From NCBI GenBank assembly GCA_004352715.1, contig SCFE01000110.1, positions 705,497 to 769,496 on the forward strand: a DNA stretch of 64,000 nt, written 5' to 3'. This DNA is from Hofstenia miamia. Lineage: Eukaryota; Xenacoelomorpha; Acoela. The translations under genes were made by a program, and so were the position numbers. The notes under the pieces were generated by a model. That model had not been told where the DNA came from, searched no databases, and saw nothing but the letters and a program-made list of their open reading frames with translations. Position 1 is the stretch's first letter; each line of letters starts with the position of its first letter. Positions 44,748 through 56,303 of this stretch are shown here, one piece after another.

Positions 44748-45707
44748 AAATTCCAACGAATTAAAATACCAAAGTTTATAATCGTAAATAATTAGAATCA
44801 TAATTTCACAAAGTATAAGAATACCAAGTTTAAGCCAATCAAATTAGAATGTAACAAGATTTGATTTTGTACATAACAAATAGGTAATAATAACATAGTA
44901 AATAAAGGAAAAACCTAAATTTCAGAGCATTAGGAATATTGCTTTTATGTTGATAAGGAAATTACATTAAATCAATTTGTTAAGATTTTAAATTTTGTAT
45001 TTCAACCATTTGACATTAAAATCTTTGGTATTCAAACTCTTTGGTAATATATTTCTTTAGGTTTATGTTTGGCTTTTTATTTCTTTAGCACTTAATATTA
45101 TTGGGTACTTAAGCCTTTTCTACTATTCATGGAATGGATGCTTTCACATTAAACAAAAAAATTTATTAGATAGATAGATAGATAACTGAACAATAATTTG
45201 AGTTTGAAATGATCAAGCATTATGTGGTGTGTTTAAATTTACAGCACCGGTCGTTCTTTATCCATAGGACGTGTACTTGTACTACCTGTTAAATATCAGT
45301 AGCTGTAACCCCTATATTTTGTCCTATTTCTAAAAATATAGGTTTTCTGGATAGAACAAGAGTAGAATATACAAATGCTTTTCTTAAATTATATATATTC
45401 TACGCTTTTCAAATACAAGAGTCAGGCTTAGTACAAAAGCAATATTTATAAATTCAAAGGATGCATGTATTCTAAACAATATACAATATTCTGAATATGC
45501 AAAATAGTAGTATATATCTAATTTAAGGGCGTATGCAATCGTTCAAGCATGCTTTGAGGTATAGCCTATTCCCACAATCTAGTTTTTGAATATGCATATT
45601 AAATTGCTTTGAGAGCAAAATAGTAGATTCTTAAAAGGACATCGAAACCTATAAAGTGAACTGTATATACAACTTTTCACGCAATATATATTTATGAAAA
45701 TAATAAA

Positions 45708-45750
<43 letters not shown>

Positions 45751-45788
45751 AAATAGACACATGTGTACTCAATTGCAATCTATGAATT
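44748..45788. other. Intergenic DNA with microsatellites
   Basis: Contains a short (GATA)n at about 45168-45183 and (TA)n at about 45713-45748. No gene was recognised. Confidence 0.55.
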
Positions 45789-47587
45789 TTAAAATCTCTT
45801 GTTTAGCAAATGACAGTGGTGGATATTGTTTGCAATAATGACGTCATCGTTATCTAACAAATTAAAAACCACATCGCTAACCGTTACGCAAGGATATTCT
45901 TCTACAAGAATGCTAATTAACGGTAAAACTACACTGTTTTTCGTTAGATTAGCAAACGGAAAATAACTAGACGGTTGTGAACCTTGGTATTCTACCGTTT
46001 GTAATGCATCAACATATTCATCATAATCAAGAAAACCCCACATAATTTTTGCGAAAGATTGTGAAAGCCTCGCACTACGTCCTACTTTAACATTTTCTAC
46101 TTTGCTAAACTTTTAGAGGAGAAGAAGGACGATTTGGACAAACCAATGCTTTTGCAGTTGAGAACCTGATCATATACCAAAACGTTAGCGATTGACATGG
46201 GCTCTCATAATAAACGAAATCAATAGCGATATTTTCAAAAGTTGCATCAACATCTATCGAAATTCTTAAAAGAATTCCATTAAAATTAGCTTCTGCAATG
46301 CTACAATCCATAAAATCGTAGTGTTCAATAGGAGTATTTTCACAAGTGCTGTTAGCGGCTATTCCTGTTAAGAACAAGGTCAACACATTTTTAAAATGTT
46401 ACATCATGCATAGCAAACTGCAAGATTGGATGCTGAATTTGAGCTGCTAAATTGACATGATTCTCAGAATGCAAAACATTTCCATCGCGGTTAAATACAA
46501 TTAATTTAAGCTGAGTTGAATCAATGCATGCGATGTATGTGTAAATTAAATCACGTGCATGTGCGCAATCAGGCATTTTATGAAATAGCATAAAATCGAA
46601 TACATCATGTTTGTCTTGATTCCTTGAAAATTCATATTTGTTTTCATAGCAAAGCATTTCAATATCAATGTCTTGATTAAACTTCCCCACACCGACAACA
46701 ACTTCACAGGAGCCTAGGATCTTCACAATTTGAATTCCCGATGTATCATGAAAATGATTGTACACAAATTTAGCTGGTTCGAAATTTACCATGCTACCTA
46801 CATCTTGCTTATAGGTACAGATGAGTTTCCGATGAAAAAAGTAGGTGAAAAAAGGATCTCTATCAAAAGAATTCAATGAAAAATCAGCACGAAGATTTTC
46901 TTTAATAAGAAGAGTAAATCCTGATGCAGCGGTATTGTTTGATATCGAAATTAATTGACTGTAATTATTCATTATAGTACATTGAATTCTCAATATGTTG
47001 TCATCAACTGTCATTTGAAGTCCATTTCCAATGTTTTGATAAATATTAGGCACACATGTACCATAATATGCATGCTGATCATTATGCTGTGCGTCTATTA
47101 TAACTTCTACTTCTGCTATATATTCGAAAAGTTGATAAAACTTTATTGTAATTTCAGCTCCGTTATTAGAATTGGTAAAGTTGCATTTGAACCTAAAAAG
47201 TTGTCTTTTTTTAATTGGTGATACAACGCTCAAATTCACGAAACCAGCACTTGGTACTGCAATGATAATTTGTTAAGAAAAATCAATTTGTTTCACGTCA
47301 ATGATTGCAAGTCCCAATTTACCAAGGTAAAACTCAGATTTCCTAAGTTTTTCTAGTAAATATAAGGATCTTCCACAACGAACAATCGGTTAATTATTGT
47401 GCATTCCTTCCCAATTGCCATGAACACATTTGCTGAAACTATGAATAGTATTCGACTTTCTAGAAATGTAGGTTGTCCTATTTATAGAACATAGAAAGGG
47501 GCTAAGCAATATTAAGAATGTAATTGCAACCAAGATCATCATAATGTTTTTAGAAAATAAAGCTATGCAGTCAAAACACTTAGACAC
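45789..47587 (-). CDS. Unrecognised multi-exon gene, probable secreted or membrane protein
   Basis: Minus-strand coding sequence in at least four pieces. From 47587 a hydrophobic N-terminal segment reads IMMILVAITFLILLSPFLCS, like a signal peptide or anchor. The main exon (47256-46419) encodes about 279 residues with paired-looking cysteines and several Asn-x-Ser/Thr sites. Exons 46348-46178 and 46104-45789 follow. Three introns of 66, 70 and 73 nt (47322-47257, 46418-46349, 46177-46105) have GT-AG ends and keep phase. A stop at 47392-47390 separates the hydrophobic start from the main exon and is not explained, so there may be another intron or decay. The protein ends near DDVIIANNIHHCHLLNKRF. 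I do not recognise the family. Confidence 0.55.
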
Positions 47588-47661
47588 TCAATTCCTTTAA
47601 ATTCTCTCAGACTGTATTTTGATAATAAATAATGCAAATTAATATAATCAATGTGAAGCTG

Positions 47662-47695
<34 letters not shown>

Positions 47696-47788
47696 NNNNN
47701 NNNNNNNNNNNNNNNNNNNNNNNNNNNNNNNNNNNNNNNNNNNNNNNNNNNNNNNNNNNNNNNNNNNNNNNNNNNNNNNNNNNNNNNN
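47696..47788. other. Assembly gap inside (TA)n
   Basis: 93 N flanked by (TA)n at 47663-47694 and 47789-47801. Confidence 0.9.
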
Positions 47789-47803
47789 TATATATATATA
47801 TTT

Positions 47804-48103
47804 ATGTCTCTATTTCCTAAGAATTTAAATTATTTAAAACTGTCAAAGTAGGACAATTTTGAATGATTTTCTATCAAATCTAATAATTGACAGAATACTC
47901 AAGAACTTTGTAATAGAACAAAATGAGTATACATTAATATATGTTCATATTGCATTTATGCCTCTATTTTCCCAAGATATTTATATTATTTAAAACTCTC
48001 AAAGGAGGAAAATTTTTAATAATTTGATATCAAAACCAATAATTGTCAGAATACTGAGTAAATTTTTAATGGAAAGAAATGAGCATACATTAACATGGGT
48101 ACA
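47804..48103. repeat. Imperfect ~147-bp tandem duplication
   Basis: 47804-47950 and 47955-48103 share TTATG(T/C)CTCTATTT, ATTATTTAAAACT(G/C)TC, CAGAATACT and GAGTATACATTAA or GAGCATACATTAA with scattered differences. It is older than the 58-bp duplication at 44627. Confidence 0.75.
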
Positions 48104-48517
48104 TATTGTAGTGGTTACTTAAGAGTCCTAGAGCCGCCAATTCTAAGAAAAGTTTAATGATTCCCATCAAATTGTTTCTTCATCATTGAATTTAATTAAT
48201 TGATGACATCACTTATAGCCCGGTTGCATGTGTCATTGGGGTTGGGGTACAATACTGATTTGGCAAAATGATTTATTTAAATATAATTTTTTCATCCAAT
48301 CTTGCCCAATAATCTATTTTCTCATGGCTAATGTACTCTAGTCTGAACCACATTGCACAATGTTGTTGAAAGTTACGAATTTCGATCTTAGTAAAAATTA
48401 CTGATTTACATAACTTCAAAAGTTATTATATCAAATATTTCCTTTTGCAAATCTTTTTGTCACGCGATGAAACGAAAGTCTATGCTGAGTGGTATCTTAC
48501 TACATTGCATAAAAGTA
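48104..48517. other. Intergenic DNA, nothing recognised
   Basis: AT-rich DNA between the tandem duplication and the fold-back repeat. No gene or element recognised. Confidence 0.5.
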
Positions 48518-48745
48518 TTTTTAACAATTGCGTTATTTCCAAATCTTTCTGTATGGCAAATCCATGCGTATAGTAGCGTTGCTTTTCCTCAAAGTAAATT
48601 TTGATAGATTTTGTTACAATTTGAGTTTTATTCACCTTGACAAAATCTATCAAGTATTTCCTTTGAAAAAAGGCAATACTACAATGCGAATTGCTTCGCC
48701 ATATAGAAAGGCTTGCAATAACGTAGTAGACAATTTTGTAAAACT
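48518..48745. mobile_element. Fold-back (hairpin) MITE
   Basis: The two halves are imperfect inverted copies meeting near 48630: left GCGTTATTTCCAAATCTTTC, GTATGGC, CGTATAGTAGCGTTGC, TTTTGATAGATTTTGT; the inverted right half has ACGTTATTGCAAGCCTTTC, ATATGGC, GCATTGTAGTATTGCC, CTTGATAGATTTTGT. Open frames on both strands here are by-products of the symmetry. Family unknown. Confidence 0.7.
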
Positions 48746-50622
48746 TACCCAAACAAGATATTGTCAACGCAATGGTTCATGCATAAAATCATCTTCTGAC
48801 TTGAAATTGGCGCATCAATGCTTGCAAGAACATTGTGTAGTTTATTCGTTTAAATTTTATTTTTTGGGTACTAATAAAAATGCAGCTGGAATTGCTGTTC
48901 TTCAATGACATTTATGCCAAGCGAAAGGAAATGTGATTTAAAAAAATAACACAATGAAAAAAAATTATATAGTGTTTGGAACAAGCTGCAATAGATCAAA
49001 GTGAAAATTTTAAGTCAAGCTACAAAAAATCTTAAGAATTTGAATTCGAATTCCACATGATACTTCAGTGTAGATACGTCAATTAATTCAGTTTTATATT
49101 CTAAGAAATTTCAATATGCTCGAAGTCATTCCAGTAGAAGAGTATAATTTCATGAATGTAAAAACTGAAAAAATATAAAATAGGGACTTCTTATAAATGC
49201 ATGCTACTAATCTCACCTGGGTGCAATTGATCCTTGAAAATGAGGGCTCCATAGTTGAAATGCAAAGAACAGAATAGTAATAACCCCAATACACACTGAC
49301 TACTTCAATGTGAAAAGGCTCACGAAATTCTAGTATTGATTCTTGTATTAACACACAGCCGATTTTCAAAGTAGTAAATAAGATTCTCCAAAAGCATGAA
49401 AAAATTAAAATAGAATTCATGTAACTAATAGCAAAAATTCAATTAGTACCAAATTAAAACTGCGTAAAGGAAGAATTGATATTATTCGAAGCATAATTTC
49501 ATATATCAGTTTCACTACGTTCAGCAGGTGATTTCTGAGAAATTAATGATTTTAAGACAAAAAATGTGCAGCATTACATTTTTCCTACAAGATTGAAATG
49601 GAATCCTATCATTAGTTAAAGTTGTCCAAATACACTCCAACTTTTGAGGTGTTTAAATTACTAACAAAATGAAAATTATGCTTAATGAATGTTATGGGGA
49701 TGGACCCTATTTTAAGTGAATATTAATGATTAAAAATCATTTTAATTTGAATCTTGGTTGACATTTTTTCCTAGTAAAAGTGTTTTCACACTTTTTTCTC
49801 AAAGTTTGTAATGTCTCAAGGGCATTCATTTCAGTAATGTTTATTGAAATTGCTGTTCATTAGTACATTAGTAGCACATTTATGATTTTTTCCTGAAAAT
49901 CACATTTTGCTAAGTCACAATAATTGACGAAGGTAAATTACCAGAACAAGAAGAGCTATAGGTAATTAATTATTTCGAGTTCTAAGCAAATCGAAACTGC
50001 ATGAAGTTAAAATTTTCAGTAGCTTGCCTCTATTTGTATAACGGAATATTTGTAATAGTGTCCCCCAAAGAAGGTAGGTAAGCGTAGACATATATGTATA
50101 TATATATANTTCCACTATTCAGGGAGACACCTAGCGAAAAAATTAGGAATTTCGACTAGAATTTGTGTGCTTCAATTTCTCCATATGAAGTAAATTTAGA
50201 GGGAATTATTTGTAAAACTGACGATGACTTTGTAAGTCGAAATATATTTGAATGTTTTTGTTAAAATTAAAGATATCATGTACTGTTGATTTTGCTAATG
50301 ATAATCTAACTGCAATCGGACGTTCGCTATAGCCATCTTCACACAAAAGTTTGATATTAGCACGATTAGCTTCACTAGTTGGCATTTCAGCAATATCAAA
50401 TATTTTGCTGTTGTACCCAGTTATCTGAGTATATTACAACATTTAACCAGAATGTAGACTAATGAAATTCACTTTCCGTTGTATATGTATGTCCATTGGC
50501 TGTTATTATCGATTAACTGAGGCTCACGGGGCTCCCAATGTAAGAAATATTAAATATAACAGATTTTTCATATTTTTTAGCTGTGGTCGGATATTAATGG
50601 CCAACACTTTATATATATATAT
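48746..50622. other. Intergenic DNA, nothing recognised
   Basis: AT-rich DNA with a (TA)n tract and a single N at 50109, and (TA)n at 50610-50622 where the P element is inserted. Confidence 0.5.
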
Positions 50623-50687
50623 CAAGGCGGTCTTAATACACAGGCCATGCCAACGAGATTTTGTTAAATTTAGCTGAGGCTGAAAAT
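50623..50687 (+). repeat. Left 65-bp terminal inverted repeat of the P element
   Basis: Exact inverse of 54055-54119, beginning CAAGGCGGTC and directly preceded by (TA)n. Confidence 0.95.
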
Positions 50688-52415
50688 CTAGGACGTGACA
50701 ACCAAATTCCTTCGTGGTAATAAAGAGGCGGAATAGTTTTATTCTCTCTCGCTTACACTGAGTAATAATTCCTAAATAATTTTGCCCCTCTAGTGGCGAA
50801 AAACGAAACATGCTCACTATTGATTGGTTATGCAATGTTTGTTGTCAAATAATCATAGAGCTGTTGCACGCTTTCTAATAAATATATTTGCAGTTATTAC
50901 GTTATTAGGTTATATTGATTAAGACTAAATTACTAGATATTAATTTATTAAATTATTTTATAATTTGAAAGATTTTTAGAGCAAATCTATTTATTCCCTG
51001 TTTTCAATGCTTAGACATCTCAACACTAAAAAGTCCGTAAAAATTACACACTTAAAAGTCCAAGCATTCTGTGATTTCATTTAAAAGATATTTCAGCCCA
51101 GAAAAGCTGTGTTCTAATGCAAATAATGTGCTCTAGTGTATGCATCTTCCCCCATTATTATGTTGAATATATTTTTATATCTTGGTTTAGATCACTGCTT
51201 TAAATGTTATGCGTGGAAAGATCAACCATCTATTCTATTTAATCTTTTTTTTGTTTTTAGAATGCCACGCAAATGCTGTGTGTTTGCCTGTCGAGGAAAT
51301 TACAATAGGACTAAAACAAAGTCCCAAGATCGTGTTTCCATTCATCGCTTTCCCTCTGATCCTGCTGAAAGAGATGTTTGGCTTCGAGCACTTTCCAACG
51401 TGTATATGGCTCTGTTACTGTTACTCCTCATATTGGTGTGTGCAGACGACATTGGCCTGCTGATGTAGCAACAAAGAAAATTCGAGGAGGCTTTAATGTA
51501 CCAATTGCTCCACCTTCCCTATTTGAAAATGTGCCTCCTAGCTGTATACCACCGAAAATGAAACGACGTAGAACTAAAAAAGCTTTGTCCGAAATGAGAA
51601 ATATTGAGATCGATCAAATAGAAGAATTTTTGTGTGTTGATTCAATTGATTATTCGCAGTTTCCTGCTAAATTTATTGAAAAATATCCAGATTCGTATGT
51701 TCTCGAAAATAATGAATGTTATTTGTTGTTTAGCGAATTCAGAGAAGGCCCAATTGCTAAATGGACAATACAAATAGAAAAACTAGACTGTTCTTACTCT
51801 GCATTTAAACGCGTATTGCGGGTGAAGTGTGCTGCTGTTACTAAAATTACTGTCTGGTCTCAATTAGATGAGTTAATTAGATGGATAAAGCAAGACGAAG
51901 AAAATGTTAAGCTTGAATTTATAATGAGGCAAATTCAAATTATGAATGCACCAACGAATAAGAAGATTTATGACGTTTCAGATTTAGTCTTAGCGTTTGA
52001 ATGATATGCCACATCTCGCGCACTATATGCTGTGCTACGTAGCGTCTTACACTTGCCTTCTATACGTACTTTACAACGCCTAACCAACAGTGTGGATAAA
52101 ATAGGAAGTGATGATTTTCTTCGTGTTGTTTTTCAAGAGCAGCCTGAAAGGTCTAGATGGTGTACCTTGATTATAGACGAAATATACATTAAGACTTCTT
52201 TAGTTTATCATGGTGGTCATGTTTATGGCAAGGCTGTGGATAACCCAGACAAACTAGCACATACACTAATGTGTATAATGATAAAGTGTTTTTTATCAGG
52301 TAAGAAATTTCTTGTTGAAATTTTTCCTTGTGCTGAGCTTGACAGCAGATTTCAGTATGAGAAAACAGTTAAAATTTGCAAAATGGTTGAAAATGCCGGC
52401 GGTTTTCCATTGGCT

Positions 52416-52482
52416 GTAGATATTGATAATGAAACTGCAGATTTTGTTTCAATCATAGATCGTTTCTTTACTATTGTAAACG
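52416..52482 (+). repeat. 67-bp direct repeat, copy 1, within the transposase
   Basis: Matches 52830-52896 at 65 of 67 positions. Both copies encode NETADFVSIIDRFFTIVN. By comparison with other P transposases the motif belongs at the second position, so this copy looks like the misplaced one. Confidence 0.9.
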
Positions 52483-52829
52483 ACGATCCACTAACGCCTT
52501 GGCTGACAACTTGTCCGTCTAACGCAGAAAGGCCCTTCTTTTTACTAAATGATACCGTTTATATACTGAAAACAGTTTGGTCCAATTGGATAACCGAAAA
52601 AAGTCTTATGCTTGATTACTATACAGAAAATTCTCCATATGCTATTAAGACGGCTAACTTCAGTCATGTTCGTAAGTTGCTTTTGAGTGAAAAGCAAAAT
52701 ATTATAAGACTATCACCACTCATTGATCCATGTGTAAATCCTTCAAATATTCAGAAGCAAAATGTAAAACTCGCTCGAAAATTATTTTGTAGAAAAACTG
52801 CTGCTGCTGTGCGTTGTTCTCCTTTGACA

Positions 52830-52896
52830 GCAGATATTGCTAATGAAACTGCAGATTTTGTTTCAATCATAGATCGTTTCTTTACTATTGTAAACG
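52830..52896 (+). repeat. 67-bp direct repeat, copy 2, within the transposase
   Basis: Likely the original location: P transposases have a TADFI--iD--FD--N block shortly before the C-terminal catalytic part. Confidence 0.9.
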
Positions 52897-54054
52897 TGAA
52901 ATCTGTTAGCGCTAATAGTAGTTTACTTGATGCAGATCGTGCTGTTATATCATCGATAAATGATCAACGTTTTGATTTTCTTCTGTATATGGCGAGGCTT
53001 GGTAAATTCATGGCACCAATTAACTTTAAACAGAGACGACGCTCACTATCTAAAGATACCAGCAATGCTCTATTTTGTACATGCTCTGGGTTGGTTAGTC
53101 TTGCTCGTTTTTTAATTTCTACAGAACTATCATGTAAGCACGATTTTGTTCTTTTGGGTGAGTTTCAAAGTGATGACTTGGAAGCTAAATTTGGTCATTT
53201 TAGACGCTGTGGTGGTTGTGATTACTACATTTCGGTAGCTACTGTATTTGAGGCTCATCGTATTGATAGAGCACAACTATTGGCTACAATGAATTGCCTT
53301 CCACAATTGGTAGTAAATGATTCTCATTCATGTTCGTCTTGCGAATTGCCCTTATCAGACAATGATGCTCTTGTTTTGATGAAATTGAAGAGAAATTTAA
53401 GGAATGTAGCGAATCAGAGAAGATAGCGTTGGCCTATGTTGCCGGTTATGTTGCACATAAAATACCACAATTTCGTGGTGATCAACAAGAATTGGAACTA
53501 AACACGTTTACAGAACTTATTGATCGTGGTGGACTTGCTTATCCTTCATCTCTATTGTACACATTTACTCTGTTTTGCTATACTTTTTTTCGACATTCCT
53601 CAAAAGCTTTCTGTAGAACTAGATTGGTAAAGGCTCTAAAGTTTATTGGTAATGTTCACTTTCGTTGTGAGATTGGCGAAAATGTTTGCCGGATTTTGGC
53701 TAATATTTTTTTGAACAACTATTCAAAGTTATTTAAGAATTTCAATGTAGCAAACAGTGCCAAAATTGCTAAACTTAAATAAATGTTTTTGATATACGTT
53801 CCATTGTCAATAAGCATTGATTCTATGTGTATCACTTTATGAGTTATACGATCAATGAATGTTTAAAGAAATTTCATTAAAGCTGTTTTAGATTTATGAT
53901 ATTTTTATCAATATACTATAAGTGAACAAAAAATTAAAAACAATTTTACAAGTGTTTGAGGACACGATATGCTGTTACTTGATATAGTTTTGTCAATTCA
54001 GTTCCGAATGATTTTGATATTGCTAATAGTAGGCAGGATTGTTTCGTGTAATAA

Positions 54055-54117
54055 ATTTTCAGCCTCAGCTAAATTTAACAAAATCTCGTTGGCATGGCCT
54101 GTGTATTAAGACCGCCT

Positions 54118-54119
<2 letters not shown>
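54055..54119 (-). repeat. Right 65-bp terminal inverted repeat of the P element
   Basis: Exact inverse of the left terminal repeat, ending GACCGCCTTG and followed by (TA)n. Confidence 0.95.
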
Positions 54120-54151
<32 letters not shown>

Positions 54152-54303
54152 NNNNNNNNNNNNNNNNNNNNNNNNNNNNNNNNNNNNNNNNNNNNNNNNN
54201 NNNNNNNNNNNNNNNNNNNNNNNNNNNNNNNNNNNNNNNNNNNNNNNNNNNNNNNNNNNNNNNNNNNNNNNNNNNNNNNNNNNNNNNNNNNNNNNNNNNN
54301 NNN
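54152..54303. other. Assembly gap inside (TA)n
   Basis: 152 N between (TA)n tracts at 54120-54151 and 54304-54333. Confidence 0.9.
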
Positions 54304-54333
<30 letters not shown>

Positions 54334-54338
<5 letters not shown>

Positions 54339-54420
54339 CATCGGTATAGTGCACGGACGTGCTTTAACAGTTGAACGACTGCTAACTAATTCTCTACTTC
54401 ACAGTGTACGTGTGTCTTAT
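54334..54420. repeat. LTR-end fragment, same family as 39604
   Basis: TGTTGCATCGGT, GTGCACGGACGTGC, AACAG and TGCTAACTAATTCTCTA match the first 75 bp of the LTR at 39604. It begins exactly at a (TA)n tract. Confidence 0.7.
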
Positions 54421-54440
54421 ATATAGTTCCCCTTAAATCC

Positions 54441-55035
54441 GCCACTGGAAATAGCCCGTACCCATAAAAATAGGCTCGTTGGCTTGTCCGTGCCCGTATG
54501 CTAAGTCCGTTATGCCCGTAGCTAAATGATATTTGACTAAAATATCTTTATGCAACAAGAAAAAACCTTCAACCGTGCTACTAAAAAGAAACATACTTAA
54601 ACCATAAATGAAGTTTATATCAATATCAAAATAAAGATTTTTGTTGAAACCACAGAGAAGTACAATTTTACCACTATAAAATCATAATTAAGTCCCGTTT
54701 TGAGAAGATTAATCAACAAGTTTTGTCAATCATTGAGAAAACGGGCTTCAACCGTCATAACCATAATCAGGGCTAGGATTTATATGCTTAAGGCATAAAT
54801 CAGATTTTTACGCATATGTGAACACAATTTTCTTTAACGTATATTTCTATGATAGCTCGCATATTCCATTGTATTTCACACGCGAATGTCACAGATGCCA
54901 AATATTTCACTGAATTTTATCTGTTGCTGTAACATCTCGAAACTAAAACTAAAAGTATTGGGAATTTTAAACTGGCCTGTGCCCGTAGTATAGAAGCCCG
55001 TGCCCAGTACACTTTTGTCCGTGCCCTACCCTAGG
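54441..55035. mobile_element. hAT-like MITE, GCCCGTA-repeat family
   Basis: Left arm has AGCCCGTACCC, GTGCCCGTATG and ATGCCCGTAGC. Right arm has GTGCCCGTAG, AGCCCGTGCCC and CCGTGCCCTACCC, all in the same plus-strand orientation. The body is AT-rich. The right tip, inverted, is CTAGGGTAGGGCACGG. The left tip is degraded and no duplication was found. Confidence 0.5.
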
Positions 55036-56303
55036 AGATAGCACAAAACCAAATTATCTCAGAGCTTTAGAAAACTCCATCTATTGGGGATTCAACAAAT
55101 GCCAATTCAATTTAATTACTTCATAATTGGAATAAACAACCATTGATTGAAAGCGCCATTGCAAAAGCCTGAACTTCAAGCCTTTGTAAACAAACAAATG
55201 AGCGCTTTAATTGTTCTTATATTGTATTAATAAGACATTCGTCAACGAATTATCCAATCACGTAATTTCGCGCGATTCTCTCTGATTTTACCTTTGATAT
55301 ACTCTGGTTTTAACTCAAATTGTCAGCGGTCATTACGCGGTAAGTTATTTATGTTACGTATTTATAAACTGCATGCAATAACTTTTATGCTTTATCATAA
55401 TCATTTTAATATTCTGATGTATTATTTTTTCACGAATTTTCTTTATCTGATGGATTGACTTATTGAATATAAATAATATTTTTAATACATGCAAGGTACA
55501 ACATGCGTATAACGAATGTATAGAATAAGACGCATGCGGAACACACGCGACCAAAACAAACACTAATAGAGATAAAAAACGATGAGGACTGCAATAATAT
55601 ATATAAAATTTTAAAATCAATTCTTATATTCCTCATATGCCAATTGCTCTTAGCAAAAAGACTCTCGGATTGTATTAACCTTGTTATATTTCCGCGCGAT
55701 AAATCGTATTGATTTCTAAATTGCAAATCTGCTCCGCTAAATATTATATCATATTGCGTTCTATTTTTTCAATTGAATACATGCAGTTGTATTTCAATTG
55801 CACGCTTGCCTAAATACTTCATATTTTTTCACTGTCTGGATGGCAATATATTGTTGAGAAACTTATAATTTTAAGAGAAGTGTTTATTAATAATCTTTTG
55901 TTAAAAATTGAAAAACGTACATTTGTTATTTTTGTTTATTAATATTTACACGTAGTGTACAATTTTATTGCAATTAACAAATAACATATATTTACAAACA
56001 GGCTGCTATAATATAAATAAATAATGATATATAAAAATACAATGAATATAATTTTGTCAACATATTTGTTTTGTTTACAGTTTGCATGTATTGAAAAATT
56101 TGACCGTTCACCAGTAAAAGACCGATAAATGGCGAGCGCTAGCTTAAATCAACCGGTTTCCAGTTACCAATAAACATTTCTAACTGGTTGAATCGCTATG
56201 CATGTGTATATATGAGTTGTAAGAGTAAATTTGGCAAATTTATAATGAATCGTGCATTACATATATTCAGCATAATCTGGTTATAATAAGTTTTAATAAA
56301 ATG
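55036..56303. other. Intergenic DNA, nothing recognised
   Basis: AT-rich DNA. Minus-strand open frames near 55354-55726 have no recognisable motif. Confidence 0.45.

Larger units (their letters stand above)
51262..53782 (+). pseudogene. P-element transposase with N-terminal THAP zinc finger (three disruptions)
   Basis: Starts MPRKCCVFACRGNY, a THAP domain: C-x4-C, FPSDPAERDVW, then CRRHWPAD after a one-base shift near 51405. The catalytic core follows: LIIDEIYIKTSL (first acidic residue) and NDTVYILKTVWSNWI, matching the P-family D-x2-H-x2-K-x3-NW motif with Y for H. DDLEAKFGHFRRCGG is the likely third acidic block and ALAYVAGYVAHKI lies near the end. Disruptions are the 51405 shift, TGA at 52002-52004 where the family favours tryptophan (AFE-stop-YATSR), and a frame change near 53370 leading into the last frame (stop at 53780-53782). 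A 67-bp internal duplication also alters the core. THAP binds the element DNA, the core cuts and joins it. Confidence 0.9.
50623..54119 (+). mobile_element. P-type (THAP) DNA transposon with 65-bp identical inverted repeats
   Basis: The 65 bp at 50623-50687 (starting CAAGGCGGTCTTAATACAC) are the exact inverse of 54055-54119. Flanks are ATATATAT on both sides, which fits the 8-bp duplication of P elements but lies in a (TA)n tract and so is not independent proof. The 3497-bp element encodes one plus-strand transposase. Identity of the two ends means recent movement. Confidence 0.93.

Noticed and set aside
46349-46418. A 38-nt intron (GTAACA...TTAACAG) between the two parts of the minus-strand gene
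   Set aside because: The phase does not fit and gives an immediate stop. A 70-nt intron with donor GTTTGC and acceptor CTAACAG keeps the frame.
48528-48908. 126-codon open frame as a gene
   Set aside because: It overlaps an imperfect palindrome that also gives an open frame on the other strand. No family-like motif or splice support.
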